This document shows positions 1-12,800 of a DNA stretch of 64,000 bases, one piece after another. The stretch comes from Alentia gelatinosa (taxonomy: Eukaryota; Annelida; Polychaeta; Phyllodocida; Polynoidae). The notes under the pieces are model-generated. The model was not told where the DNA came from. It worked only from the letters and a program-made list of their open reading frames with translations, and ran no database searches. Numbering within the stretch: the first letter of the stretch is position 1; every line of letters begins with the position of its first letter. Position numbers and translations under genes: made by a program. Location of the stretch: assembly GCA_950022655.1 (NCBI GenBank), contig OX465583.1, positions 68,003,652 through 68,067,651 of the forward strand. Reading direction: 5' to 3'.

Positions 1-397
1 GGTTTGTAGAAGGACCTCAGATGTATATGTACATATCTCTATTGTAAACACCTGCTTTTCTGTGGTCATCGGAGAGGGACAATTTACTGTTTTATTGTAA
101 GATACTGAGCATCATAATACTGCTAATGATGACTAGGTTCTAATGTATATGATATTTGTACAAAGCTAACTTATATCATGATTAATGTGTATTTGTATTA
201 TTGTCTTTATGTATTTCTCAGAAGAAAGGTGACAATATAGTAGCCTTAAACAAGAAATTATCACATTTAGTTGCAGATTGAGACTAATATAGTAACACCC
301 TTTTATCTCTATGTATCATTCAATATCTTATCTGAAAAGCTTGCATGATCTTGTCTCGAAGGACAAATATAAAGACTATTCACAGGGAGATTGTAAT

Positions 398-700
398 TCA
401 TCTCGCCCCTTGTATCTTTCTCCTATAGGTTTAACATTGGGACCTTGTTCTCCATTCCCCTATGAGTATTGCAGTCCATTTTCCATGGTCTATATCCTGT
501 GTGTCGTCCATTTTTTTTTAGTGTATACAGGGGTGAGATAGCTACAGAAAGCAACTCGTTTTGGTCAAAGTGGTTTATCTCCAACTCGTTTGAACGCTAT
601 GTGATATTCAACCCCGGCTTTCGCCTCGTTCATATCATCCCGCACCAAAATCAAGGAGAATGACGACCTTGGCCAAAGCTTGTTGGTTTCTTCTTTAGTT
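398..700 (+). mobile_element. Two-hairpin MITE, family A
   Basis: Module 1 runs from CATCTCGCCCC to GGGGTGAGATA and contains TATAGGTTTAACATTGGGA. Module 2 is a long imperfect palindrome with arms around CAACTCGTTTTGGTCAAAG and loop GGCTTTCGCCTCGTTCATAT. Related copies lie at 1803-2200, 12277-12520 (-), 43944-44215 (-) and 59640-59912 (-). Confidence 0.75.
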
Positions 701-1229
701 TAAAACGTGTGAATCTACCTCTGCTCGGACCTCTTACTGCTCAGACCTCTTACAGTTTATAAATTATATCATTTACATAACACAATAAAGTCATATATAA
801 TCACAGCCGTAGCCACACAGTATGTTTGCTATCCAAAATCCTACAAGGAACACAAGCTCAATATAAATCGCCATTGTATGCCACAGTTATTCCATGAAAT
901 ATTTATAATCCATGCATGACATATGAATTCAAAAATATGTGACAGGGTAGATAAAATCTAAAGGTCACTCAATTTCATACGATTGTTTACATGGCATTTG
1001 TTGTATTACCCACCTAATGCGGAGTCTCCATACTAAGCCTATAGAGCCTACAGATCGCTACCAAGTAGAATATGAAAAGTCATATTCTCCTAGGAAAATA
1101 AGGCTTTTTTGGCCACCTGACAGGCATTATAGGAACTATTTTATATGAACAATGCACGATGCTTGCATCAAATTTCTAATTGTTTAAAAGATTTTTTTCC
1201 CAATGATTAGTCGAAAGGTGAGTAATAAA

Positions 1230-1377
1230 TACAACATTACCATGATTTCGATCTGTGTGGCCGTATTCTCCTTGTAATTGACGCGTAGTAATACACTGAG
1301 CGATAACGATGAGTATTACTACGCGTCAGCTACGCAGAGAATACGATTACGCAGATCCAAATCGTGGTAATGTTGTG
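1230..1377. repeat. Near-perfect palindrome (foldback element)
   Basis: Arms of about 65 bp: ACAACATTACCATGATTTCG at the left pairs with the complement of the right end near 1357-1374, and GACGCGTAGTAATAC pairs with GTATTACTACGCGTC around a short centre. The same GCGTAGTAATAC core recurs in elements at 28640, 48060 and 58135. Confidence 0.75.
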
Positions 1378-1529
1378 TAAGTCTTCCACCATAGATATCT
1401 CTCAGCTCTGCTTCATGAAATCATTCCTTCATGAAATCATTCCCTGAAGAAAACTCACGCCATATAAATAATCATATGAAATGTCATGAATTTTCTTGAT
1501 AATTGAGCATACCATATCATTTGACATGT

Positions 1530-1745
1530 TATTATTATATACCCCTGCAGTATATACGTATATTTAATAATTACGTACTGCTGCTGCCTGTGCAGTATAA
1601 ATTGTTTACTGAACCTTGTGCAGTACACTGTTATACTGAACACATTGAAACATCAGCAATGTGTGGGCTTTCACATAGACAAATTCCCCATTCCGTTTTG
1701 TAGCATGTACGGCTTGGTCAGGTCGTTCTATATAATTATTCTCTG
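1530..1745 (+). repeat. Interspersed repeat with CAGTATA-rich core
   Basis: The segment with TGCAGTATAAATTG...GCAGTACACTGTTATACTGA recurs at 15205-15300. The adjacent motif ACGACCTACCATGCTTGTAC and its inverse recur at 15390-15540 and 44410-44560, where they flank a palindrome. Confidence 0.65.
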
Positions 1746-1802
1746 ATAGTCCGCTGCACTTCTACGTATCACCATTGTTCCCAATAATAAAGCATGGCAG
1801 TT

Positions 1803-2200
1803 TATCTCACCCCGACTATTTTTGTCCCCTAGGCTTAACATTGGTACCTCATTCTCCATTACCCTGCGAGTATTACAGTCCGTTCTCTATGGTTTCTGAT
1901 ATCATATATCCAGTGTGTCGTCCTTTCTTTTAGTGTGTACAGAGGTGAGATAAATACAGAAAGCGACTCGTATTGGTCAAAGTCATCTTTCTCCAACATC
2001 TTTCGCAACAAGGTATTCACTTGGCTTCGCCTCGTTCATATCCCTCCGCAACAAACTTTTTTTGGTTAAAGTTCTTTTATTGGAGATAAATGTTACATTT
2101 TAGTACAATCTGGTAAAAAAAAATCAATATATGTCAGCCAATAAAAGGCTGATGGAGAACTAAGACTTTGATCAGAACTTGTTGGTTTCTTCTTCAGTGC
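1803..2200 (+). mobile_element. Two-hairpin MITE, family A (interrupted copy)
   Basis: Begins TTATCTCACCCC, with TAGGCTTAACATTGG and GAGTATTACAGTCCGTTCTC as in the other family A copies, then AGAGGTGAGATAAATACAGA. The hairpin loop is GGCTTCGCCTCGTTCATAT. The second arm is interrupted by about 90 bp of unrelated AT-rich DNA. Confidence 0.65.
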
Positions 2201-2353
2201 CACATACAGTCTGTTTCACGTTTGTAAATATTCACATGGAAGATGTACCTGAATCGCAATGCTCAATATAGATGTGGCCGCCAGAGTGTTTTTCCCGTTT
2301 TCTCCTAGACCTAGAAAACTGCAAGCTGAAGCAGATAATCGCCACGTAAGCCC

Positions 2354-2662
2354 GATGACCATCTACCGATTATGGGTTGAACGATCAGTTCGCAAATTGT
2401 ATAGGAGTCCGTGAACTTGTCGCCGGCAAATTAGTTAACCCTTCGCTCGACCGGCGGACATCGAGGAGAGGGGTTGGTGGGTATTAGTCCTAAGCAAATT
2501 AGTCTAGTAAGCGGTGGCCCACCCTTGCCTAGCTGTCCTACATCTACCGACTACGGCCGACTCCATTAGGATGCCTCGCCTGAGACAAATTACCGTCCGT
2601 TTGTCGCAGACAAAGGTACATGAACATTCCGAAATCGGTAGATGGGCATCGGGCTTTACCGT
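2354..2662. mobile_element. MITE with about 26-bp terminal inverted repeats
   Basis: TAAGCCCGATGACCATCTAC at the left is matched by the complement of AATCGGTAGATGGGCATCGG...TTTA at the right. The interior (about 250 bp) has no open frame. Confidence 0.7.
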
Positions 2663-3594
2663 CAGTTTAGATCGCTTTGTTGCTTCCCTCTAAAAAGAAA
2701 TAAATAATGCACTTCCTTGCCAACCATGTTCACTATATATCTGCATGAATTACGGAATCTCGACCCGGGACAAAGTTTGCTCAATGTATTATGACATTTT
2801 CACTGTAGGAGATTGTTTAGATGTGGCCGGTCTAAGTATTGTATAGGTACAAGCAGGGGGTTGTGTGTATAGATAATGCCAATGTTCTACTTAAATCCAC
2901 CTCATTGGGTTTATATCGATGTATTCGTGACGTAATTAGACTCCTTCCTGGTCGGTCAAACACAATTGAGTGTCTTATTTGTATCGATTTAGCTCATGAT
3001 GAAGTTACATCGGGTATGCCACGGGATGGTGGTGTGCTGCGAGGAGTACCCAGTCCGGTATTGTCAAAGTTAGTACATGTTAGACAACACAAGTGGACCA
3101 CTGTCAATTGAAATAAGCAAGGCTTAATGTATTTGACAACGGATGTGCTTGCCAGCATACTACAAACAAACGATGTCAATTGATGTATTTGTGCAAAGAT
3201 GCACAACATGAAACTGTTTATCCAATAAAAGGTAAAATAAATATATTACAGTATGAAAAGTATTTGTACTGCACTGTTATTTAATTATTAACAATTTACT
3301 AAAATAGTGTCATTTCTTTAGGAATTAAGTCTATGAAGTAATTATACTATGGTTTTAAAAATATGCACCCTGACTGATATGAGTATTATTTCAATTTCCA
3401 TCTATCTTTTTTCAACATTCTTTGGGTGAACTTTGCCAAGACCCTGACCTGGGGTGAGATTTTAAAAGAAAGAGTAATTAAAAATGATCTTATCGTGATC
3501 TTTGTGGTGTTCTCTATAGAGAAGACAGTCTTACAAGATGGTTCACTCTAAACATATACTCATATTATTCAATTTATATAATATAAGTATTTGA

Positions 3595-3596
<2 letters not shown>
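2663..3596. other. Intergenic, no supported feature
   Basis: Unremarkable AT-rich DNA. A 90-codon open frame at 2839-3111 has no recognisable motif, no convincing start and no splice partner. Confidence 0.5.
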
Positions 3597-3672
<76 letters not shown>

Positions 3673-3742
3673 ATATAACTTTTATTATCTACTCATAGCA
3701 ATTTCTACACAAATTTGTGTCCTCCATTATAAGTGGACGGGC

Positions 3743-3822
<80 letters not shown>

Positions 3823-3825
3823 GAG
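3597..3825. repeat. Two (AT)n microsatellites
   Basis: Pure or nearly pure AT dinucleotide runs at about 3597-3675 and 3748-3820, separated by about 70 bp of unique sequence. Confidence 0.95.
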
Positions 3826-5070
3826 AAATAAACCCCCGTGGGGAAATGTTTATTTTAAATATATAAACGGATAGAACATCTCCGGAGCTGGACACCAGAG
3901 GGACCCCATGGGACCATTTCAAGGGATCACCACGAGAGGGCGCGCCGTGCGCGACCACGTCACGCCTCATTGACTTGAGAGGCAAGGCTCTCAGGATTGG
4001 CCCCTCTCTCCTCAGCCGCCAACGGGTGCAGACGTCTCACTGGAATATATATATGAGCTATGCTCTCTTTATTGATCACAAAGCGGAATGCAGTTTCAAT
4101 TCACTGACGGTATGAATCTTAGATCTTGAATCTTTCTTAAAATGCGAACACTCCAACGTAGCATAATGGCAACATGTGTACTCTTGGACGGGCTTTATAA
4201 TAAGATCAATCTTGAATAACGCACCTGACCTCACGGGTACTTGAGTCCCAGTGTGAGTATTCACTGGGACTGTATCTCATACTATGAACCAGGTGTGTCT
4301 TTCGATGTTAATCAAATTCACTTTTTTTTACTTGAGATGGTAAAAGCACCTTGCCGGGGAGAATTTAGTAGGAATGGAGAATTGTCTGAGACTCGGGAAA
4401 AGGTGTGAAGTGAAGTCTCAGGTACATTATGCTCTATGTGTGAATCCGACTTATGTGGGAAACACACTATACAATTTTGTCCCCTAAGCTAGTTTTAATG
4501 TGTCTCAGGAGATTTCTTATTAGTATATACATAAAAACTCAGTTCCAAGCTAAGTTATGAAATGATTGATTTGAGAGCATAAGCACCAAATTAATAGTGC
4601 AGTATTTTCATTGTGTAGCCCATCGGACCTGCAAATTGTCAGTCAGGTATTTCACATATAGGAGGTTGTCGAATTAAATCGCTGGCGTACAGAAAAGGGT
4701 CTTCATGTACGAACCTAGATTATCAAACATTGCACCAGGGTGACTGAGAGAGGAAGCTGAGTGGCTAAAGTGACCTGGCCACCTTGTCAATGTAGGAGGG
4801 GGAGTCGAGTAGGCGGTGGAGTGCGGGGCATGAAATACTACAGTCATTGACACCATGGAGTTGTCCCATTACACTAATTCCATATAAGGAATAAAGTAGA
4901 CCGAGTAGCCAATGACTGCATTCGCAGCAAACCCCGACCTTCACCCTGACCTCCTTACATGATATTTTCTCGCGCCTTGGGACGGCTCTTCAGTCGAGAG
5001 TTGACCTACAATCTAATGGGCCACAACCACCCTCCAGAACATCCTTCACGCATTAACATTGAGTGTCTGC
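3826..5070. other. Intergenic, mostly without supported features
   Basis: A GC-richer block at 3880-4030 (CGAGAGGGCGCGCCGTGCGC) follows the AT arrays. The stretch near 4690-4735 resembles 9565-9600 (GTACAGAAAAGG...TTCATGTA...CCTAGATTA), so it is part of a repeat. No coding evidence. Confidence 0.4.
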
Positions 5071-5600
5071 CATCCCGCTTAAGGGGGCACTTCACTCGGT
5101 ATGGAGGGTATCCCTTTAAAGACAAATGCAGGTATATATCGCAGTGCCCTCTGTGTCTACTAAATTCAACACTGGTGCTGCCATCGGGTTCAAGGTGACG
5201 TAGTATTTCTTTAGCAAGGTGACATAGTATTTCTTTAACATTTTTCATTTGTACATGTTCCCAACTATCAAAATCCAGAATTATTTGAAGATAGCAATAG
5301 CACATCAGTGTCATTTAGCAACAAAGTAAAAATGTTGCATTTTCCCATAGACACCAATAGTTAGGCACTTACATTTTCAGATGGCCCTCCCATAGAAGTT
5401 GGCATGGTGACATGCCTTTTTTGCATTTTCTATTTGCTGATATATAGAACTTATATTACTTATTTTATTTGCAAATCTCAAGAGAATTTAGAAATCACCC
5501 AACTACCAGCATTTGTCTTTAATACCTGTTTCTTCATTCCCTCATACAGTAAAACCCTGCTTCTGGGGACACCCCGCTTAAGAGGACAACTTGCTTGGAA
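5071..5600. mobile_element. pogo/Tigger-like MITE remnant
   Basis: The right side has TACAGTAAAACCCTGC followed by GGGGACACCCCGCTTAAG, the kind of CAGT(A/G)AAAC plus subterminal repeat seen in pogo-type element ends; the left side has CATCCCGCTTAAGGGGGCAC. The interior block (CCCATAGAC..CAATAGTTAAG, ATAGAAGTTGGCATGGTGAC) recurs at 53480-53830 (-) and 55010-55250 (+). Confidence 0.5.
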
Positions 5601-6534
5601 AAGAACTATAAGGCTAGTTATGATAAGTTACATCTCATCTTATAACTTGTTTTCCTTAGATCCGGAAGAATCTCGACTGTACATCTGTATACATGCTTTA
5701 TAGAAATATGTAAAATGATTCTGTTGCGGCATATAAAACCTGCTATGATAGCAGACTGCCAATGTAACTTATCCGAAATTGTAATTTGTAAAAAAAAAAA
5801 TTCAATTTTGGAAAATAAAATCTGCCTGGTCGCTGAGATACAGTCATTTGAAGCACAATCAAAATATATTACGACAACGGAATCCATCTCCTATAAACTA
5901 TGAAAGACGAAAAAGGGATGAGCTGATACAATGGTCCCTTCTGGGAATTTTCATCTGTGATTTATCTATATTTACGTCTCTGGGTGTGGCCCAGAAGGAA
6001 ATTGCATGAAGCCTTGATTGGTATCTTAATTAATCGGAAATGAATATAAATCAACTTTATTTGACGTTGTGATAAGTATAATGGAGTTTCAACGCCCTAG
6101 CTTTCCGACTTGCCACATTCAATTAGCCAAGGCAAAAAGAGAGCACGTATGAGTGCCAGTGCAATGACTGTCAAACGTCAACAATAATTACAGATTAAGT
6201 GTTTCCTTGTACGCTACGATCACTATAAGGCTATTGGCCATTAAGGCTACGTTCTGTATAATGTTAAAACACAGGGAGACATTGGAAGCCACTTGTTTCA
6301 TTATCTTAGACAATCAGACCCATCGTTCAAAATGTCTAATCTGTCAGAGTCAGCGCATTATTAGCCGTAAACTGGAGTGAGAAATGTTTTCTTCGCACCT
6401 CGTAAGTCACTTATCGTGGTCGCTTGTAGTGAAGGTCTACTTAGAATTGATTGTTTTAAAAGAATCACTAAATACATAAATGCAATAAAGCCCGATGCAC
6501 TACAATGCATAATATCAAAAATCTTAGACAATCG
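5601..6534. other. Intergenic, nothing recognised
   Basis: AT-rich DNA with short open frames only. No splice-linked coding segment, RNA gene or tandem repeat is evident. Confidence 0.5.
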
Positions 6535-6950
6535 GGGATAGAGGGAAACTATGTTCCGGTGGGAATAAGCCAAAGTTACGAGGTAAGGCTTGGAAAAAAT
6601 AAGTAATTTTTCCAAGCCTTACACAGTAAGTTTGACTTATTTCCACCGGTACGTGGTTTCCCTATTCCTATATACCTGCAATTGTCGGCTAATATCGATA
6701 AAAACCGTTATCTGCTTATCCGCCATCAGACCCGAAGCCAGATCCAATCTTATTGAGTAAACTGACACTACATGTTTTCTCCCCACTACGCTTTTCATAA
6801 GAATTATGTATAAGACGATCTGATTGGTCTAAACTTCCCGGAACTATCAACCTGGGCAGTAAACATCAACCTGGGCAGTAAACAAAAGTTATTTTACCCC
6901 CAGCAACGTTAGGTAATCATAGGTTGTTCGCTATATATAGGAATATCTTT
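6535..6950. mobile_element. Foldback MITE with GGGCAGTAAAC repeats
   Basis: A palindrome around AAGGCTTGGAAAAA / TTTTTCCAAGCCTTAC flanked by GGGAAACTATGTTCCGG and its complement CCGGTACGTGGTTTCCC, then two copies of ATCAACCTGGGCAGTAAAC. Relatives are at 33005-33360 and 57245-57515. Confidence 0.7.
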
Positions 6951-8190
6951 AACTGACACAAATGTCTAGACTAGGAACATTGGCGTGTATTGTAATCGAT
7001 TTTTAGATACATATACATTGAAATTAAAGCCCGTTTCCATTTTCCGACGAAAACATTGTCCAAAGGATTACTGGAGGGCACAGAGTGATTACTAGTTCCA
7101 CCATCATCCGCCAGGAAAGTGTAAGATAGCGCCACTGAACTCGGGGGGGGGGGGGGGGCAACGACTGTTATAAGTTGTTATAATTTATAGAAAATATTGA
7201 GCTGATGCTAAAATTCATCCAAAGCAAGCTAAAAAAGATACTTTTGATAAAATCTATTGATGATTGGTGCCACCACCTGATGTTTTGCACGGTGTCAGGG
7301 GGCAAGATGGCTGCACTAATATCGCAATAGTTATGTGCCATATGGCAATATGTTACGGTATGCGGAGGATTCTTCTAAAACATGTTTTAGAAATTGAAAT
7401 GTTCAATATGTTTTACCACTACCTGTACAACTCACAAGATAAATGCTAGACTGAGGTTTAAAACCTAATAAGGTACATGTATGGGTATTCCACCATGGGA
7501 CATCTTAACTCTGTGCCATTCTTTTAGTAAATGAATCAAATGGAAACGCTTCACATATATGGGTCAGATTTTCTCAAAATGTAGAATTCAGACTTCCGAT
7601 GATGACTACCGGTACTGATCATGGCATCTCGCACCGCCGACCGAAAATGCGACACATTCTTTCAGCCAAACAAACACCTGGCAACGTTTTCTTTAGTATT
7701 TATATATAAGATGTTTTCTTCACACATCGTCGCGTATGCGCTTGATAGATTTATAATACCCGTTTACATTAGTTCCCGAGAGAGAACAGTAATACCGCCG
7801 TATTCTATGGTATTCCAGCTCCAATTCGGTGTGTCATAGATGCATATCATTTTAATAATAATTAGATAACACAGAAACGCTGAAACTGTATCGTGCAAAT
7901 ATCACATTGGTGAGCCTAGCCACCATATACCTATCATTTAAAAAGGTAAAACTGAGAAAATTATCAATTCTAAAATTTAGACTGAATTGGGGCCCGTTTA
8001 ATAATCTAGGATTTAACATGTAGGCCCCTAGACGCTTTTCTGTATGCCAAAGCACGGATCTGTATTACATGGATTGGCAACCGGCTGCCTGTGGCCCGTA
8101 GGTGTTGGACTCGGCATTGTCTTCAGGGTTCTCTCTGTCGCCAGAAGGCGGCGATACAGTCGCCGACGTGTTGCCGTTTTTTCACACCAG
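6951..8190. other. Intergenic, nothing recognised apart from a poly-G run
   Basis: A run of about 16 G lies near 7143-7158. Otherwise AT-rich DNA with no supported gene. Confidence 0.5.
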
Positions 8191-8195
8191 GGTTA

Positions 8196-9120
8196 TAAGT
8201 TCACTAAATTTTTTAAAAGTTATGGCACATTTTGTGTCATTTTGGGTTGGGTCGGCAGTCAAAATTCCCTGATTTTCAAGGGGAAATCCAGATTCTTAAA
8301 TTGTTCCCATGCCCCTAGGCCTTAATGAAGTATTTGTCACTCGATTCCAGATATATATATACCTACATGGGACAGTTGGAATTAGGGTCCTAAGTGCAAT
8401 AGATTTTTTTAAAGTTACGGCACATTTTGTCTTAGAATTGTTGGGGCCTGCAGGCAAATTTCCCTGATTTCCAGGCAGTCAGTCTTGGGAAACAATTATT
8501 TCCAATTCATTCCCATGCCCCTTGACCTTAATAAAGTATTTGTCAGTCGATTCCAGGTATGTACCTACATAGGAGAGTTGGAATTAGGGTCCTAAGTTCA
8601 CTAGATTTTTTTTAAAGTTACGGCACATTTTGTGTCAGTTTGGGTTGGGTCGGCAGTCAAAATTCCCTGATTTTCAAGGGGAAAATCCAGAAAATCCAGA
8701 TTCTTAAATTGTTCCCATGCCCCTAGGCCTTAATAAAGTATTTGTCAGTCGATTCCAGATATATACCTACATGGGACAGTTGAAATAAGGGTCCTAAGTG
8801 CAATAGATTTCTTTAAAGTTACGGCACATTTTGTCTTAGAATAGTTGGGGCCTGCAGGCAAATTTCCCTGATTTTCAGGCAGTCAGTCTTGGGAAACAAT
8901 TATTTTCAATTCATTCCCATGTCCCTAGGCCTTAATAAAGTATTTGTCAGTCGATTCCAGGTATGTACCTACATGGGACAGTTGGAATTAGGGTTCTAAG
9001 CACTAGATTTTTTTAAAGTTACGGCACATTTTGTGTCATTTTGGGTTGGATTGGCAGGCAAAATTCCCTAATTTTCAGGCAGGCTGTGACACAAAATGTG
9101 CCGTAACTTTAAAAAAACTT
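8196..9120. repeat. 200-bp tandem array (A-B-A-B-A) closed by an inverted terminal copy
   Basis: The motif GTTACGGCACATTTTGT starts units at 8224, 8419, 8622, 8823 and 9023 (GGCACAT positions; spacing 195-203 bp). Odd units carry TGTCATTTTGGGTTGGGT; even units carry CTTAGAATTGTTGGGGCCTG. At 9085-9119 the first 35 bp recur in inverse (TGTGACACAAAATGTGCCGT...), so the block has terminal inverted repeats as a mobile element would. Confidence 0.85.
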
Positions 9121-9341
9121 ATTATGCTTATACACTCAGTCCTCCAATGCTGAAGTATACGTTGCCAGGGATATGTTTGGCCACATGCATTGCGTAACTA
9201 AGCAGATAAGGCGCATTGCGGACCAGTGGAAAAAGACCTATTAAAAAAAAAAAAACATCAGCAGCGCCACTAGCAACCCTGGTGGCTTAAAATGGAACTA
9301 TTGCCAAATTTTCCCTAGCGGATCGTACGGAAATTAACGCT

Positions 9342-9354
9342 ATTCCCGCGAAAT
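9342..9354. promoter_or_regulatory. E2F-type site upstream of CTC1
   Basis: ATTCCCGCGAAAT contains the palindromic E2F core TTCCCGCGAA about 320 bp before the proposed ATG. E2F control is usual for DNA-replication genes, so the location makes sense, but the transcription start has not been located and the site is a motif match only. Confidence 0.4.
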
Positions 9355-9674
9355 GCACTCAAGCGTAGCCGAGTCCAACAGATCGTTGAACAAACACGGG
9401 AATGGCCCGCGTTTCCTATCCATAGATATAAGTCCGTGGCCAAAGAGACCCACGGACGATGTGGGTAAACTTTTTTCAACATTTAAGGACGAACTTATGG
9501 ACGGCTAATATTGTCTTAGCTAACAGACACAAATATCATTAAACGACAACCGTTGTACAAGTTACAGAAAAGGATATTCATGTAAGATCCTAGATTAGGC
9601 CTATTAAACGGGCCCCTGGCTCGTTGGTTGGTGTAGCTCGTAGTACGGCCAACTATCACTAGACGGCGTCGTTC

Positions 9675-9841
9675 ATGCAGGCGGCCCCGTGCGCCTCCAA
9701 GCGGTTTGTTGAAGAACCAAGGTCTACCAGAGCGTGCTTCGCCCAGATGTTTAGTTCCGTCTCTCAATCATACACCATCTTCGAATCTGCTTGGAGAGCG
9801 ATCGATGTAAACAAGACCGCCAAACTGAAGAATATGAACTG
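9675..9841 (+). CDS. CTC1: CTC1 exon 1 (proposed start codon)
   Basis: Residues 1-55 plus two bases of the next codon. The ATG at 9675 has an in-frame TAG at 9660, five codons upstream, and the frame stays open to a good donor (G|GTAGGT at 9842). The exon ends in phase 2, and exon 2 begins with the single base needed. The encoded end (FESAWRAIDVNKTAKLKN) and the length before the first OB fold, about 100 residues, suit the CTC1 N terminus. Weak points: the start context lacks a purine at -3, and ATGCAG|G could instead be an acceptor, which would put the true start further upstream. A second in-frame ATG lies at 9747. Confidence 0.55.
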
Positions 9842-12800
9842 GTAGGTAGCAGCAAGAAATCATGTAGATCAGAATAATTATACCTAAGGCACTAGTAGGA
9901 AAGTGTTAACGTATAAAGTATTTCTGAAGATCGTACACTGTCAAGTTGTATGGTTTGTTAGATAGTTAAGCCTTAAGGGTTTTCTCAGTACATGGGCGAT
10001 AAAAGATGATTTACCCCTTCGACTAGCACTGCAGTGGCAGCAGGTTCAAGTTTTAGGTAAAGATATTCACGCCCTCATCTTAGGGGAAAGTTGTGGGCGA
10101 CCCAAACAGTACGTTCCCGTATTTGGCCTAATATAGGGTCGGACTCGTCTGACTACTCAGGGGAGGACTGGGCTAGTTAAACTGACTAGTTCAAACTAGT
10201 AAAGTATTTTTATATTAACTAAAGAATCAGATGTCTCTTGTTCTATGATCGGAACAGAGTGTGTCGGCTGAACAAATCTTTATAATATCTTACTCCTAAT
10301 ATAGAATCCCATAGGCTTTACATTGAGTTTACGTATGCCACACTGACTGGCATACAGAGTTTTATATGCCACTAGTGGCATACAGAATTGTTATCATGTA
10401 ATATTCCAAAATCGATAAGATGGGGTAGGATAAATTCAAAACCTGATTCGTTTTAATCTAGGGCACCGGACTTCACTCGGCTTCGCCTCATGAAGTTACT
10501 ATGCCAAACTCATGGCATACGGTGGCCAAGATTAAATCTCATCCAGTTTTACAATAGTACTTAGACCTAGTACAAGAAACTGACTATCTGGCGGACTAGA
10601 CAGACAGAGCCTCTCGGGCTAAAGTGGTGATTCCACCAACACACAAGATCTAGCAAGATTAACAACGATTTTGGTGTCTTGCTAAGTCAGGCTAGGTTTG
10701 AAGAATCGTGTGCCTATTTGTTGGGATGTGTCTTGAGGTGTCGCAGTGGTGGAGCACCAAAATATACACGCCTACATTTTGCGACAACGAAGGTGCGACA
10801 CTGTAAGATATTACAAGATATACCAAGATATATCACAACAAATCCATAGGGAGCCAAAGTGAACCCACTGAAACCACAGATACCCGTTTACAAAATCCCA
10901 TTTCCGGTGGCCAGTAAGAACGAGGCTTAGTGCTAAACTTATGGGGGTTTGAGGCTAGACTTTTGTTTTTGGTCGCTTTTGTTACTTTTGGAGTGTAGTT
11001 TATTACAATCGTCTCTGAATAACTCTGTCTCGAAGCTACGATGACAGTTGTTCAGCTTAGCAAAAATATGGATCTAAAAGATTGGAGAATGAGACATATA
11101 ATTTCGAACCAACATAGTCAAAGTACTGAGCGCCTATATCTGGAAATGGTATTTTGTGACTGGCTATCTGTGGTTGAAGCGGGTTCACTTTGGCTTCCTA
11201 TCCTGTTGGTAGAATCGCCCACCAATGCCAATACACCGCGATGGACCTCCCGGATCAGTCTGACAAGATCTATATCTAAATACACACCGATACAAAATAA
11301 TCAAATCGTAGCCTTCTTCTTATCCCTGACCAAATCGGAGTCTATATCGTACCCTGTAGTAATAAAACATCAAAAGTATCTTGTGAGATGAAAATCTGAA
11401 AGATGTCTCAGCCTTATGAGGCCTAATCCTTAAAAGTAGGTTATTACAGGCCTTTCTGGGATTCATTGAATTGTGCTTGTATCATTATTCTATTTAAGTG
11501 TCTGAGGAAAATGGGAAACTTGTTGTCACAGTAGACTGACACTGTCTGAGACTGTTGCCAGACATTAAAAATACATACAAAAGTATCGATTGAGATAAGA
11601 ATCTTGTGCAAAGTCTAGAACATTTTCAGATCGTTCTGAATAACCAACATGCATTCATTGCAGGATCAGGAAAAAATACTGAGGCCAATAAAGCTTAGAT
11701 GCCCAAAAGACTAGGCCTCATTAATACTACCACCCTCCTAGATGAGCGTAGATATGTTGGAATATATTTGTGTAAACACTTCTCTTTTTCAGTGCTGCCA
11801 TGTTTGATGGGGAACTTGATAAGACAACGAAAGGGCAGCAAATTTTTGTCGAAAGCTTAATAACCCAGCACCAGTCATTGGGATCAAAGCAGAATCAAGA
11901 AAACGGTAAACACATTGCTGGTTTAACAAATTAAGAGTTTAAACAGTATATAGACCTAGTCTGTGCCATATGGTACTATAGAGGAAACCTATGAGAGTTT
12001 AGGGTCAGAGCTTGAAACCCATCGAGTTTGAATCACGTGATAATTCACAAGGCGAAGCCGCGTCAATTACCTAGTGATTCCAACGAGATGGGATTGAGCT
12101 CTGACACTAAACTTGAATGGGTTTCTGAATTCATCTCACCCTTAACATTGACTAACGGGCTAACATTTGTGACATAATCCCCCATTGGATATTTTTTTCT
12201 AAATATCTAATGGGCGTTAGATACGAGAGTTCCCAATATTAAGTCTATGGAGAAAAAATACCAGGGGTGAGATAATAAGGAAGAAAGTCGTCATTCTCCA
12301 CGAGTTTGATGCAGAATGATATGAATGAGGTGAAGCAAAGTGAATATCATGTAGGGTTCAAACGAGTTGGAGAAGAATGACTTTGACCAAAATGAGTTGC
12401 TTTCTGTATTTATCCTCCCACTGTACAAAGTAAAAGAATGGGTGGCCCACAGGATATAGGCCATGAAGAACAAGTTGCAATACTCGTAGGTGCATGAAGA
12501 ATGAGTTCCCAATGTTAAGCTGGTTAAAGGTTTTCACAATTTTACAATCTTTCAGGGATTTGTTGTCACCAGCAAGATGGCGGACTGCTCCGTTGTCACG
12601 GGAATTTGAGGGTCTTTAGAACCAGAATACAACAGGTAGATCGTCGAATCTTAATTCTAGTGAGGCAATGTGAGGGACATGTATTCTAAATAGGCCTGAC
12701 CTATATATCACAATTGACTAGTAGGACATTTCATGTATCAATTGAGTTTCACATTGTTGTATTTTCAGACAACTTTACATCGGACGAAGCTGGCTCGAAC

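Noticed and set aside
2839..3111. 90-codon open frame upstream of CTC1
   Set aside because: No known motif, no splice partner and ordinary composition; length is within chance for this much sequence.
11041..11391. 116-codon open frame in intron 1
   Set aside because: Overlaps one arm of a foldback repeat, has no family resemblance and does not fit the phases of the flanking exons.
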